A stretch of 33,332 nucleotides of DNA from an uncultured Lachnospiraceae bacterium (lineage in GTDB: Bacteria; Bacillota; Clostridia; Lachnospirales; Lachnospiraceae): contig CACZXG010000017.1 in the NCBI GenBank assembly GCA_902785055.1, positions 1 to 33,332 of the forward strand. The letters run 5' to 3'. The translations under genes were made by a program, and so were the position numbers. Positions 16,954-24,283 of the stretch are shown piece by piece; position 1 is the stretch's first letter; the number at the start of each line of letters is the position of its first letter. The notes below the pieces were generated by a model. That model ran no database searches. It saw nothing but the letters and a program-made list of their open reading frames with translations, and was not told the origin of the DNA.

Positions 16954-17615
16954 ATATTGTTAACAGCCCTGAGCCGCTTGAAAATGTGGCATATAAGATT
17001 GGAACCGACGGGATGGCCAATGTATGGATCCGGCAGGAAGCGTCCAGCCAGGAAACAGAAGAAGGCTACATAGCTGAGGAAGTCTACTTCAAGGTAACGC
17101 CTTCGGTTATCTCCAAGGAAGAAATACTGGCAGATTCCGGATTCTTCTTTACGGCAATGTGTGATGAGAAGCCCGGAAGCATGGCGGATCATCTGCAGCT
17201 GGAAGCGGTCCGGAAAGCAAAGAGGGATCAGATATCCGCTGCGTGCCAGGCAATAATCTTTGCAGGCATCGATGTTGAACTGAGTGAAGGGGTGCAGCAC
17301 TTCAGCCTGACCGAGACTGATCAGATCAATCTTTTCGGGAAAATGGCACAGCTCCAGTCGGGGGCAGAGAGGCTTGAGTATCACAGCGACGGAGCGCCCT
17401 GCTGTTTCTACAGCGCAGCTGACATGGCAAAAATCTGCGCGGAAGCAACAAAGTATGTCTCATTGATGACGACAATCTGTAACAGTCTTTTTGTGTGGCT
17501 GGCAAACTGCACAACACGAGGAGAAATTGCCGGTATCGAATGGGGCGCCGAGATTCCGGATGACTATAAGAGCGAGGTCCTTAAAGCATACCTTGCGGCA
17601 GATGCGGCAGAATGA
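16950..17615 (+). CDS. DUF4376-like phage tail/fibre-associated protein
   Basis: I chose ATG 16950 (221 residues) because GGAGGAG at 16934-16940 is well spaced and the ATG overlaps the reverse transcriptase stop as ATGA; an in-frame ATG at 16932 has no such site. The C-terminal half (ACQAIIFAGIDVELSEGVQH, FSLTETDQINLFGKMAQL and YHSDGAPCCFYSAADMAKIC) resembles DUF4376 proteins found downstream of tail fibres. They are often regarded as fibre-associated or assembly factors, and biochemical function is unknown. Overlap with the next gene (ATGA) suggests one transcript from the DGR to 18210. Confidence 0.65.
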   Translation: MNIVNSPEPLENVAYKIGTDGMANVWIRQEASSQETEEGYIAEEVYFKVTPSVISKEEILADSGFFFTAMCDEKPGSMADHLQLEAVRKAKRDQISAACQAIIFAGIDVELSEGVQHFSLTETDQINLFGKMAQLQSGAERLEYHSDGAPCCFYSAADMAKICAEATKYVSLMTTICNSLFVWLANCTTRGEIAGIEWGAEIPDDYKSEVLKAYLAADAAE

Positions 17616-18055
17616 GAGCGGTTCTTAAGAATGCTGTCCTCTGGGGGATTGGAGGCTTGCTATATTGCCTTCTGGAAGTGTTATTTCGAAGCAGGACACA
17701 CTGGAGCATGATGATTGTCGGAGGGGTTTGCTTCTTACTCTGCGGGATGATAAACGAGTATTATCCATGGGATATGCCCATGTTGGAGCAAATGACACTA
17801 AGCGCCATAGTTATCACCTCCATTGAATTCTGTTCCGGCGTTGTACTCAATCTTTGGTGCAAACTAAACGTGTGGGACTATAGCAATATCCCCATGAATC
17901 TGTTTGGCCAGATCTGCGCCCCTTTTGCAGCGGCCTGGTTTATCCTGAGCGGGGCAGCAATCGTGTTGGATGATTATCTGCGGTACTGGCTTTTCGAAGA
18001 AGAAAAGCCGCAGTACCAGTGGAGGGGAAAATGGATTCTTCCGAAGAAAAACTAA
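17612..18055 (+). CDS. Multispanning membrane protein (putative ABC-transporter type IV / DUF1113-like)
   Basis: The 147-residue protein starts in an ATGA overlap with the preceding gene. About four hydrophobic segments are visible (WGIGGLLYCLLEVLF, MMIVGGVCFLLCGMI, SAIVITSIEFCSGVVLNLW and ICAPFAAAWFILSGAAIVL). The ITSIEFCSGVVLNLWCKLNV and WDYSNIPMNLFGQICAPFA motifs match the family annotated as putative ABC-transporter type IV permease. Its occurrence just upstream of a lysis cassette suggests an accessory role at the membrane, for instance holin-like or exclusion; that is inference. Confidence 0.7.
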   Translation: MRAVLKNAVLWGIGGLLYCLLEVLFRSRTHWSMMIVGGVCFLLCGMINEYYPWDMPMLEQMTLSAIVITSIEFCSGVVLNLWCKLNVWDYSNIPMNLFGQICAPFAAAWFILSGAAIVLDDYLRYWLFEEEKPQYQWRGKWILPKKN

Positions 18056-18210
18056 AACAAGAACTCGAAGAAGTTACAAGCCTTTTAAAAACCTACATGA
18101 TTCTTTGCGACGAGCAATCGACTACCATTGAAACGATGGCAAAGGTAATCCATCAGCAGTCGATGAGGATCAGGGAGATGCAAGAAGTCCACGGTTTTAT
18201 CGATATGTGA
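18031..18210 (+). CDS. Small coiled-coil phage protein
   Basis: The 59-residue protein starts at ATG 18031 behind GGAGGGG (18021-18027), inside the end of the membrane protein gene. It is a single charged amphipathic helix (KLKQELEEVTSLLKTYMI, then TIETMAKVIHQQSMRIREMQ). I do not recognise the family. It is the last gene before a strong terminator, hence the end of the late tail operon. Confidence 0.6.
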   Translation: MDSSEEKLKQELEEVTSLLKTYMILCDEQSTTIETMAKVIHQQSMRIREMQEVHGFIDM

Positions 18211-18226
18211 ATTAAGGCGATAGAAG

Positions 18227-18248
18227 AGACCCGACAGGGTCTTTTTTT
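18227..18248 (+). terminator. Rho-independent terminator after tail/DGR operon
   Basis: AGACCC (18227-18232), loop GACA, GGGTCT (18237-18242), followed by a T-run. It separates the tail/DGR operon from the lysis genes. Confidence 0.88.
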
Positions 18249-18276
18249 ATTGCCGATTATTGAAAGGAGGAAATAA

Positions 18277-20031
18277 GTGGCAACGAAATGCACAGTATGG
18301 GACGTGCTGACGGCTGCGGCGAAATATGATGGATCCCCGACTGCACATGCAGATGTCGTGAAAACACTGATTGCCAAAGGGCATAGTGTGAAAATGACTG
18401 ATGCATGGTGCACTGAGGCCGTAATGGCAATCCTCTATAATGCCGGGGGAATCAGCCTTGTTGGCGGATTTACGCAGACTTCCGGCACCCTGAAGTCCCG
18501 TGCAGAGAAACTTGGTATCTGGAAAAAAGGGTCCGGAGACATCTTGCCAGGAGATATCGTTATCTATGGCACGAAGGAAGGTAAGCCCAACCATACAGAA
18601 CTGGCTTTGGGATCCAATGTGAACCTGTGCGGTAACTACGCCCAGATTAGCAAGGATACCTGCCAGCGCCGGAAGAGATCTGGAAGGACTATCATCGGCC
18701 GCGTGCGTCCGAAGTATGCCGCCATGTCCACAATGGACAACCTGCAGCGTACCATTGCTGCAGTAGACTGTATGCTCAATGTGTATGGGTCGAGCGACAC
18801 GAGGAAGAAGCAGCTTTCTGTCTTCGGCAGTAAGAACATTGCCTCTATCCAGGCAGAGGTCGACCGCGTATGGGGGAAAGAAGATCTCATTGCCCGTGAC
18901 ATGGCTGTTTACGTGATTGCTGGTCGTGCAGGGAAAGACCCTTACCGAAAGACCCGTCTCGGCAAGTACGCAGATAAGGCACAGGCAAGAGTTGAGCTTA
19001 TCTATGCCATGCGGGGCAAGACCGTCACGCAGGCCGCCAAGGATGTGATCAATGACAATTATGGAAAAGGCGCGGTCAGGGAACTGCTGTTGTCCTTCTG
19101 CAGGTATGATGCGAAAAAGGTACAGGCAGAGGTCAATAGGCTTCTGCAGCCGGCAGGACACACCAATACCGATACAAAATTCCGCATTCACATGGAGCAT
19201 TTCTGCCGAAAAGATGAATCCGCATATGGCGCATGTACGGCACTCCTGCAGTACGCTCCGGACGGTTCTGTGGCCAAGTGTGTCCTGATTGACACGGCCA
19301 TGGACAAGACCGCCAATGTCGTGATCGAGGACCTCAAAGCCCAGGGAGTGAAGCAGATAGATGCACTCTTTATCAGTCACGCTCACGGAGATCACTATGG
19401 TGGTCTCACAAAGGTAGCAAACGCTTTCCCAGTTAAATGGCTCTATCTTCCGGATCCGACAGAATTGGATAAGTACCAGAAGAGTTACGGGGACTCCCTC
19501 CGGAGACAGGCGAGGAAGGTCAAAAACTTTCGATGGTACAAACAGGGCGACGCTGCTGTAATCGGCGAGATCAAGTTCCGTTGCCTCTATGCTCCGAAGG
19601 CGAAAGACCTGAGAGAACATGACCCACATCACTACGTCAACAACATGAGTCCGTTCAACTACTTCGAGTGCGGCTCCTTTGTTTGGCACACGGCCGGCGA
19701 TGCACAGAACCCTGCGAACAATCTTTTTGTTTCATACGCTAAAAAAGAAGGAATCAGCATAAAATGCCACGGGCTGGAATTCCATTGGCACACGGACGGA
19801 AATGCCACCAATGACGAACTGATGCAGGCGACCCGTCCGAGGATCTGTGGATCCAACTACCATCATCCGGGATGGCACTCCGGTCGTAAAGGACCGAAGA
19901 AAATGGCAGAGGCCGTGGGTGCCACCTGCTACGCTACAGCCGATGATGGGCACATTGATATCGATATTGCCGGAAGGAAAGTCACTGTCACGACAACGAA
20001 ATCCGGCAAGCATGATACTTATACAATTTAA
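18277..20031 (+). CDS. CHAP-like amidase fused to metallo-beta-lactamase-fold hydrolase (lysis-associated)
   Basis: The 584-residue protein starts at GTG 18277 behind AAAGGAGGAAA. Residues 1-150 are CHAP/NlpC-like: DAWCTEAVM with candidate nucleophile C45, GDIVIYGTKEGKPNHTELAL with H106. Residues about 155-295 hold two helical repeats of the kind linking lysin domains (LNVYGSSDTRKKQLSVFGS; later GAVRELLLSFCRYDAKKVQAEV). Residues about 310-584 are a ComEC-like metallo-beta-lactamase domain: FISHAHGDHYGG (H368, H370, D372, H373), WHTAGDAQN (D475) and SNYHHPGWHSG (H529/H530) complete a two-metal site. It lies directly before holin and endolysin. A peptidoglycan hydrolase joined to this fold is unusual; the lactamase part might cleave teichoic-acid phosphoesters, as pneumococcal Pce/CbpE does, or nucleic acid. 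The substrate is unknown. Confidence 0.82.
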   Translation: MATKCTVWDVLTAAAKYDGSPTAHADVVKTLIAKGHSVKMTDAWCTEAVMAILYNAGGISLVGGFTQTSGTLKSRAEKLGIWKKGSGDILPGDIVIYGTKEGKPNHTELALGSNVNLCGNYAQISKDTCQRRKRSGRTIIGRVRPKYAAMSTMDNLQRTIAAVDCMLNVYGSSDTRKKQLSVFGSKNIASIQAEVDRVWGKEDLIARDMAVYVIAGRAGKDPYRKTRLGKYADKAQARVELIYAMRGKTVTQAAKDVINDNYGKGAVRELLLSFCRYDAKKVQAEVNRLLQPAGHTNTDTKFRIHMEHFCRKDESAYGACTALLQYAPDGSVAKCVLIDTAMDKTANVVIEDLKAQGVKQIDALFISHAHGDHYGGLTKVANAFPVKWLYLPDPTELDKYQKSYGDSLRRQARKVKNFRWYKQGDAAVIGEIKFRCLYAPKAKDLREHDPHHYVNNMSPFNYFECGSFVWHTAGDAQNPANNLFVSYAKKEGISIKCHGLEFHWHTDGNATNDELMQATRPRICGSNYHHPGWHSGRKGPKKMAEAVGATCYATADDGHIDIDIAGRKVTVTTTKSGKHDTYTI

Positions 20032-20046
20032 GGAGGATATAACAGC

Positions 20047-20481
20047 ATGGACATCATGGTATTTCTCAGCAACTTCAAATTCACGAATGAGATCTGGGTA
20101 CTGATCCTGCCGGTAGCCCTCATGGCAATCGACTTCATCACGGGCCTGCTTTATGCATGGTCGACATCAACATTTAAGTCCAAGAAAATGCGCTCCGGTC
20201 TTACGAAGAAAGTGGGAGAGATCGCGATCCTGGTCATCGGCGAGCTGTTTTCCTACGGAATGAGAATCCCGCCTTTTATTATGGCAGGCATCTCCGCATA
20301 TATCATCTTCATGGAATTTATGTCGATCATGGAAAATCTCAAAAAGATGGGAGTGCCGATTCCCGGAGCGATCAGCAAGGTACTTAACACAGTAGACCTC
20401 GCACTGAAAGAAGAGGATATTGCTGAGGCGCTGAAAAAAGTAGCGGAGTTGGAGAAAGAAATCGAAGCTTTGAAAAAATAA
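20047..20481 (+). CDS. Phage holin (phage_holin_4/toxin-secretion type)
   Basis: The 144-residue protein starts at ATG 20047, with AAGGAGG overlapping the end of the previous gene. It has two to three hydrophobic segments (WVLILPVALMAIDFITGLLY, IAILVIGELFSYGMRI, FIMAGISAYIIFMEFMSIM) and the family-typical DFITGLLYAW and STFKSKKMRSGLTKKVGE motifs. The C-terminus is charged and helical. It would form membrane lesions that release the endolysin encoded next. Confidence 0.9.
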   Translation: MDIMVFLSNFKFTNEIWVLILPVALMAIDFITGLLYAWSTSTFKSKKMRSGLTKKVGEIAILVIGELFSYGMRIPPFIMAGISAYIIFMEFMSIMENLKKMGVPIPGAISKVLNTVDLALKEEDIAEALKKVAELEKEIEALKK

Positions 20482-20494
20482 GACTAAACCGCTG

Positions 20495-20526
20495 GTGCCG
20501 AGAGTGGAAACACTCCCGGCACTTTT
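20495..20526 (+). terminator. Stem-loop between holin and endolysin
   Basis: A 12-bp stem with one mismatch (20495-20506 with 20511-20522), a GAAA tetraloop and four T residues. It may give partial termination, setting a holin-to-endolysin ratio, or act as a processing/stability element. Confidence 0.7.
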
Positions 20527-20543
20527 GCACAGAAAGGAGTATC

Positions 20544-21941
20544 ATGGCAACGAAAATAAGTGATTTTTCACAATTTAATCCCGTAAGGGATTTTAAAAAG
20601 GTGAAAGAAGCTGTTGACGCCGTTATCCTGCGGCTGGGATACAGGGGCGCGACCACGGCGACCATCACCTATGATCCGAAATATCAGGAGTACATGTCGG
20701 CCTGCCAGAAGCAGGGGATCCCGACAATGATTTACTTTTTCCCTTGTTCGATTTCCACAAAAGAGGCGGAGACAGAGGCGAATTTTATAATTTCCGCAGC
20801 AAAAAAGGTTGCTCTCTGTGGGCCGATATGGCTGGACAGCGAGGTTGTCTACCGGAATAAATCCGGGAGATCTGACAACCTCAGCAAAGACAGGCGCACA
20901 AGGTATCTCAACGTAATCTTGAAAAAACTCCATGAGGCTGGATATGAGTGCGGAGTTTACGCATCGGAGTCGTGGTTTTCCGGGAATCTCAATGACAGCG
21001 ACCTCGAGCCCTACTGCCTGCGCTGGGTGGCGCAGTGGGCAGACAAGCTGACTTATACCGCGCACGACGTGGCGCTCTGGCAATACACTAACAATGGGAC
21101 AATTCCGGGCGTAGATGGAAGGGTTGACTTATCTCGCGGGTATATCGCTCTCGGAGGAAACAGAAGCACACAGGTTTCAGATCCGAAAGTCACACGAAAG
21201 GATATTGTTGATCAGATCTGCAGCTGGGAGGGATACAGTGAGGCGAACGGCAAGCACAAGATTATTGTAGACATCTATAACTACTATCTGCCGACAGCCG
21301 CAAAGAGTGGAACACTTAACTACAAAGTCAAGTATAACGACGCATGGTGCGCGACTGCTGCAAGCGCCGCTTATATTCAGGTGGGAGCTCCGGAGCTTTT
21401 CCCGATTGAGTGTGGCTGCCCCAGAAACATCACCCTGGCCAAGAAGATGGGCATCTGGCAGGAAGCCGATAACCATGTGCCGAAGCTCGCCGAGGCTGTC
21501 CTCTATGACTGGGAAGATTCCGGATCCGGAGATAATAAGGGGACTCCTGATCACATCGGCATTGTCATTTCTGTGGATAAAGCTGCCGGCACCTTTGTCG
21601 TCATGGAAGGCAACTATGATGGGGCTGTGAAACGCCGCACAATGCGGATCAACGGCAAGTATATCCGTGGCTTCATTTGCCCCAAACTCGGTGATAAGGA
21701 TACGGCCTTGGTTGAGAAGCAGCTGACGGCAAGTAGCTCATATTCAAAGTCAGATACAGAACTTGCAGTGGAGGTTATGTTCCGCAAGCACGGGAACAAT
21801 CCGGAGAGGGCTCAAAAGCTCGGTTCCCGTGCAAATGCAGTGCAGAAACAGGTGGAAAGATTCTATAATAGCCTTCCAACGTATCAGGAGGCCCTCGAAG
21901 CATACTTGAAGAAATACGGATCAGATCCGCTGATTAAATGA
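20544..21941 (+). CDS. Modular endolysin: GH25 muramidase + CHAP
   Basis: The 465-residue protein starts at ATG 20544 behind AGAAAGGAG. Residues 1-205 form a GH25 lysozyme domain: SDFSQFNP with D7, and IWLDSEV with the catalytic D98/E100 pair, ending near VDGRVDLSRGY. Residues about 220-385 form a CHAP-like amidase/endopeptidase with candidate C269 (NDAWCATAAS) and H337 (TPDHIGIVIS). The C-terminus (MFRKHGNNPERAQKLGSRA and VQKQVERFYNSLP) is a Cpl-7-like helical repeat similar to the linker repeats of the protein at 18277, suggesting shared ancestry. It cuts glycan and peptide bonds of host peptidoglycan. There is no signal peptide, so release depends on the holin. Confidence 0.93.
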   Translation: MATKISDFSQFNPVRDFKKVKEAVDAVILRLGYRGATTATITYDPKYQEYMSACQKQGIPTMIYFFPCSISTKEAETEANFIISAAKKVALCGPIWLDSEVVYRNKSGRSDNLSKDRRTRYLNVILKKLHEAGYECGVYASESWFSGNLNDSDLEPYCLRWVAQWADKLTYTAHDVALWQYTNNGTIPGVDGRVDLSRGYIALGGNRSTQVSDPKVTRKDIVDQICSWEGYSEANGKHKIIVDIYNYYLPTAAKSGTLNYKVKYNDAWCATAASAAYIQVGAPELFPIECGCPRNITLAKKMGIWQEADNHVPKLAEAVLYDWEDSGSGDNKGTPDHIGIVISVDKAAGTFVVMEGNYDGAVKRRTMRINGKYIRGFICPKLGDKDTALVEKQLTASSSYSKSDTELAVEVMFRKHGNNPERAQKLGSRANAVQKQVERFYNSLPTYQEALEAYLKKYGSDPLIK

Positions 21942-21951
21942 ACATAGTGCT

Positions 21952-21965
21952 TGTCAGGCCTGACA
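21952..21965. repeat. 14-bp perfect palindrome
   Basis: TGTCAGGCCTGACA lies ten bases after the endolysin stop and just before its terminator. It could be an operator for the nearby HTH regulator (22117) or only part of the 3' end structure. Confidence 0.5.
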
Positions 21966-21973
21966 GCTATGTA

Positions 21974-22015
21974 CCCCCCTGGACTTACCATACCGGTTGG
22001 CCCAGGGGGTTCTTT
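21974..22015 (+). terminator. Rho-independent terminator of the lysis cassette
   Basis: CCCCCTGG (21975-21982) pairs with CCAGGGGG (22002-22009) across a 19-base loop, followed by TTCTTTTG. It closes the late lysis transcript. Confidence 0.85.
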
Positions 22016-22116
22016 TGTTTGTGCAGAAGTGCGTTCATATCAAGAAACGATATTTTATAACATTATTCCTTCCGATACTTCAAATCGCGCTACAATCAAA
22101 CGGAAGGAGCAATGGC

Positions 22117-22344
22117 ATGATAAAAATTCACTTGTCCAAAATGCTGGGTGAAAGGCGTATGACGCAGGCTGAGCTTTCGCGTCGCACTGGAATAAGAGCG
22201 AACACGATCGGTGAGCTGTACCATGAGCTGGCAGAGAGGGTCAATCTTGACCACCTGGATCGCATATGCAAGGTACTGAACTGTGAGTTGGGTGAGCTGA
22301 TCGAGTGGGTACCGGACTCTGATACTCAGAATGACGCTTCGTGA
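22117..22344 (+). CDS. Small Cro/CI-type HTH regulator
   Basis: The 75-residue protein starts at ATG 22117, preceded by GGAAGGAGC at 22102-22110; an overlapping ATG at 22112 closes at once. It is a lone HTH_3/YozG-like domain: RMTQAELSRRTGIRANTIGE forms helices 2-3, and LDRICKVLNCELGELIEWVP the C-terminal helices. The ~170-base leader is AT-rich. It faces the reverse-strand cyclotransferase across a shared terminator. A role in controlling lysogeny or the accessory operon is inferred from position only. Confidence 0.85.
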   Translation: MIKIHLSKMLGERRMTQAELSRRTGIRANTIGELYHELAERVNLDHLDRICKVLNCELGELIEWVPDSDTQNDAS

Positions 22345-22392
22345 TCCTGCACACGCAGCAGATACCGCTGCAACGGTATGGACAATGGCAAG

Positions 22393-22416
22393 AAAGAGGC
22401 TTAGCGCCTCTTTTTT
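22393..22416. terminator. Bidirectional terminator
   Basis: AGAGGC (22395-22400), loop TTAGC, GCCTCT (22406-22411), with A residues on the left and T residues on the right, so it can end both the HTH gene (+) and the cyclotransferase operon (-). The TAA stop of the reverse-strand gene lies in the loop. Confidence 0.88.
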
Positions 22417-22868
22417 GTTTGCCACTGCCCCATTTCATACTGATTGAGGCGGAGTGAATCCATCAGGAATCTGGCGTCAAGGTCGAAATCCTGATACCCT
22501 CTGTAAATCGTATCAATGTATCGCTCGGTGGGAAATCCCGGAACAGCATCCGGCCTCATGATATACGCCATGCCGGCTACCTTCTTACCGCCGTCCACAA
22601 GGACCTCTACGGTGTGTTTCTGGTAGAACGAAGGGAATCCCTCGTATCGGTCCAAAGCCCTCTCATCGGCCGCAGAGATCTTCCAGAGTCCGACAGGGAC
22701 ATACTTCCCAGGGGCTTTCCTGATAGTGGCATATGCCCCGGAGTAGCTTCTTCTGTAAATCAGTTCCCATCCCTCCAGCATTCCACTGGATATAATCTTT
22801 GCCTTCGGGCAGCGCCATGCCATCTGTTCTGTATCGAGGTTGCTTCCATATGCGACGTATACTTTCAT
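22401..22868 (-). CDS. Gamma-glutamylcyclotransferase-family protein (AIG2/GGCT-like)
   Basis: The 155-residue protein has AAGGAGG six bases before its ATG (22868). The N-terminal VYVAYGSNL is the YGSN substrate-binding loop of the GGCT fold (residues 7-10), and LDRYEGFPSFY carries the expected catalytic Glu (E76). Family members release 5-oxoproline from gamma-glutamyl amines, amino acids or peptides. It is the third gene of a reverse-strand operon whose first gene is an amidoligase that can make gamma-glutamyl-type amide bonds. The pair could therefore form and trim the same linkage. The substrate is unknown. Confidence 0.88.
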   Translation of the reverse strand: MKVYVAYGSNLDTEQMAWRCPKAKIISSGMLEGWELIYRRSYSGAYATIRKAPGKYVPVGLWKISAADERALDRYEGFPSFYQKHTVEVLVDGGKKVAGMAYIMRPDAVPGFPTERYIDTIYRGYQDFDLDARFLMDSLRLNQYEMGQWQTKKRR

Positions 22869-22885
22869 TGATATCCTCCTTATTC

Positions 22886-23092
22886 TCAGTCGATTTTCTT
22901 GATTTCACAGGTTATACCATCCACGTCCACTATTCTGTACAGTGATTCTTTCCATCTGATCTCCCTGATCCGGACGCTGGTGTATGCATTTGACTGCGAC
23001 TTATCAAAGATCACTTCTCCCCTGACCTCCATCCAGGAGGCCAGGTTGGAGAGGAGTCTTGTTTCGATTTCCATCTTTTCTGCGAAGTTCAT
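22886..23092 (-). CDS. Small uncharacterised protein in amidoligase operon
   Basis: The 68-residue protein has a ribosome binding site (AGAGGAAACA) before its ATG at 23092. It lies 15 bases after the amidoligase and 17 before the cyclotransferase, so it belongs to the operon. The first half is helical (MNFAEKMEIETRLLSNLASW) and the second is beta-rich (GEVIFDK, YTSVRIREIRWKESLYRIVD). I recognise no family. Given its company it may be the peptide substrate carrier or an accessory subunit, but that is a guess. Confidence 0.7.
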   Translation of the reverse strand: MNFAEKMEIETRLLSNLASWMEVRGEVIFDKSQSNAYTSVRIREIRWKESLYRIVDVDGITCEIKKID

Positions 23093-23107
23093 TGTTTCCT
23101 CTTTTCT

Positions 23108-24055
23108 TTATGCAATGTTTTCTGCCCCATTTGCAGTCCGGCTGTGGATACCAGCGTTCTTCTTGACGATGGCCATCATGTGGATACGGCAGGTCTTGAA
23201 TTCATCACCCTCAAGGCCGAGCCGGTTCTTAAGGAATGCTCTCATGGTATCGACCTTCTTCTTTTCGGTGGCTCCAGTCAGATCCTTGAAATAAACTCTT
23301 TTGGTGGAGATTGCCCATCCGCTGATCGCGAGGCAGAACTGGATATATGCTTTGATTTTTCCTGCATGGAGAGTGGAGTTGAACAGACGAAACTCGATGG
23401 TTCCCTTGCTGAAGAATGCATGCAGGTTGAGCCCGTGGTATCTGGTGGGATTATAGTGCGAGTGGTCGATCCTTCCGCAGTAGTTGTCATTAGCTTCGCT
23501 ATACCAGATCCTCTCGATATCGGAAAGGGCTTTGTGGTCCTTTTTTATTGCGTCCCTGAGGGAAACGGAGATTTTTCTGCACCAGCGGTGTGCCCTTGAG
23601 TTGTTATCGAGAGCATCGTAGATGAGGTCCTGCCTTGCTACGAAGAGTTCTGTGAGATTGAAAAGGGAGTTCGCTGTGTGGTTTGCCCCATCGATGTGGA
23701 TGTGGATTCCACAGCTTTCATTTACGCGGGCTCCGGCTTTTTTGAGTTCCCTAATAATTGTCTGGAGCTGAGGGATATCTTCGTAAGTAAGGATGGGGGA
23801 GACAAGCTCCACGGAGTACATCCGGTTTCCGGTAGGTGATCCGTCAGAGCGGGTTGTGCGGATGGATCCGTCGTGCTCACAGCTCCATTTCCTGCCATTG
23901 CTGTCGATTACGTAGTGGTTATCGTAGCTGTGTGCGCGGCCAGTATTCGTGGATTCGAGCACCTTTGCTACTGTTTTCTGAGCTCTTCCCTTTGTGATGC
24001 CTGTCATTTCAATTTCGATGCCAAATCTCTGGTTCTTGATCCATTCGTTCTTCAT
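23108..24055 (-). CDS. Amidoligase (glutamine-synthetase-like COOH-NH2 ligase family, Amidoligase_2)
   Basis: The 315-residue protein starts at 24055, with AAAGGA about ten bases upstream. Family motifs are clear: RFGIEIEM (E14, E16) on the first strand, SCEHDGS (E60, D62), ELVSP (E83), the CGIHIHID metal/ATP motif (residues 115-122), GLNLHAFF and the C-terminal EFRLFNSTLH. These are the acidic and histidine ligands expected of an ATP-dependent carboxylate-amine ligase of the glutamine synthetase fold. Such enzymes are predicted to form isopeptide or amide bonds on peptides or cell-wall components. Neighbour genes, including the GGCT homologue, fit predicted amidoligase operons known from comparative genomics. 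The reverse orientation within the prophage and a separate promoter mark it as a moron cassette. Confidence 0.9.
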   Translation of the reverse strand: MKNEWIKNQRFGIEIEMTGITKGRAQKTVAKVLESTNTGRAHSYDNHYVIDSNGRKWSCEHDGSIRTTRSDGSPTGNRMYSVELVSPILTYEDIPQLQTIIRELKKAGARVNESCGIHIHIDGANHTANSLFNLTELFVARQDLIYDALDNNSRAHRWCRKISVSLRDAIKKDHKALSDIERIWYSEANDNYCGRIDHSHYNPTRYHGLNLHAFFSKGTIEFRLFNSTLHAGKIKAYIQFCLAISGWAISTKRVYFKDLTGATEKKKVDTMRAFLKNRLGLEGDEFKTCRIHMMAIVKKNAGIHSRTANGAENIA

Positions 24056-24135
24056 TTCAGCTTGTCCTTTCTGTGGTTGTTATGTCCAGGGATTCGTCAG
24101 TTCCCGAACGGCTGTTTGTGTTTTCTGTTGTGTAT

Positions 24136-24163
24136 ATAGTATCACATGCCATAGCGAAGTCAA
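24136..24163 (-). promoter_or_regulatory. Sigma70-type promoter of the amidoligase operon
   Basis: On the reverse strand TTGACT (24163-24158) is followed after 16 bases by TACTAT (24141-24136), about 80 bases before the amidoligase ATG. It is divergent from the promoter of the HTH gene at 24284. Confidence 0.65.
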
Positions 24164-24181
24164 TGGTTTTTCCAAAAATAA

Positions 24182-24219
24182 TTTACCTGATATGTAAAAA
24201 AATAGCATTGACAGGTAAA
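24182..24219. promoter_or_regulatory. Candidate operator in the divergent promoter region
   Basis: TTTACCTG (24182-24189) and CAGGTAAA (24212-24219) form an inverted repeat with a 22-base spacer, and TTTAC/GTAAA (24182-24198) forms a smaller one. The right arm overlaps the -35 box of the HTH gene promoter and the left arm lies just upstream of the amidoligase -35. Binding by the adjacent HTH protein could repress both directions; inferred. Confidence 0.55.
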
Positions 24220-24236
24220 AAATAACGGTATACAAT
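24208..24236 (+). promoter_or_regulatory. Consensus sigma70-type promoter of HTH gene
   Basis: TTGACA (24208-24213), a 17-base spacer, then TACAAT (24231-24236). It lies about 48 bases before the GTG at 24284 and is one of the best promoters in the window. Confidence 0.8.
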
Positions 24237-24283
24237 AAAACCTGGACAAGACTGCGACATGCGCTGCTGAAAGGAGGGAACTT

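Noticed and set aside
17612-18055. Membrane protein as an Avd substitute or the primary holin
   Set aside because: It is multispanning with a recognisable transporter-like family pattern, and a clear holin follows at 20047.
18247-19689. 480-codon reverse-strand frame
   Set aside because: It is antisense to the CHAP/metallo-beta-lactamase gene, whose motifs are intact; composition is shadow-like.
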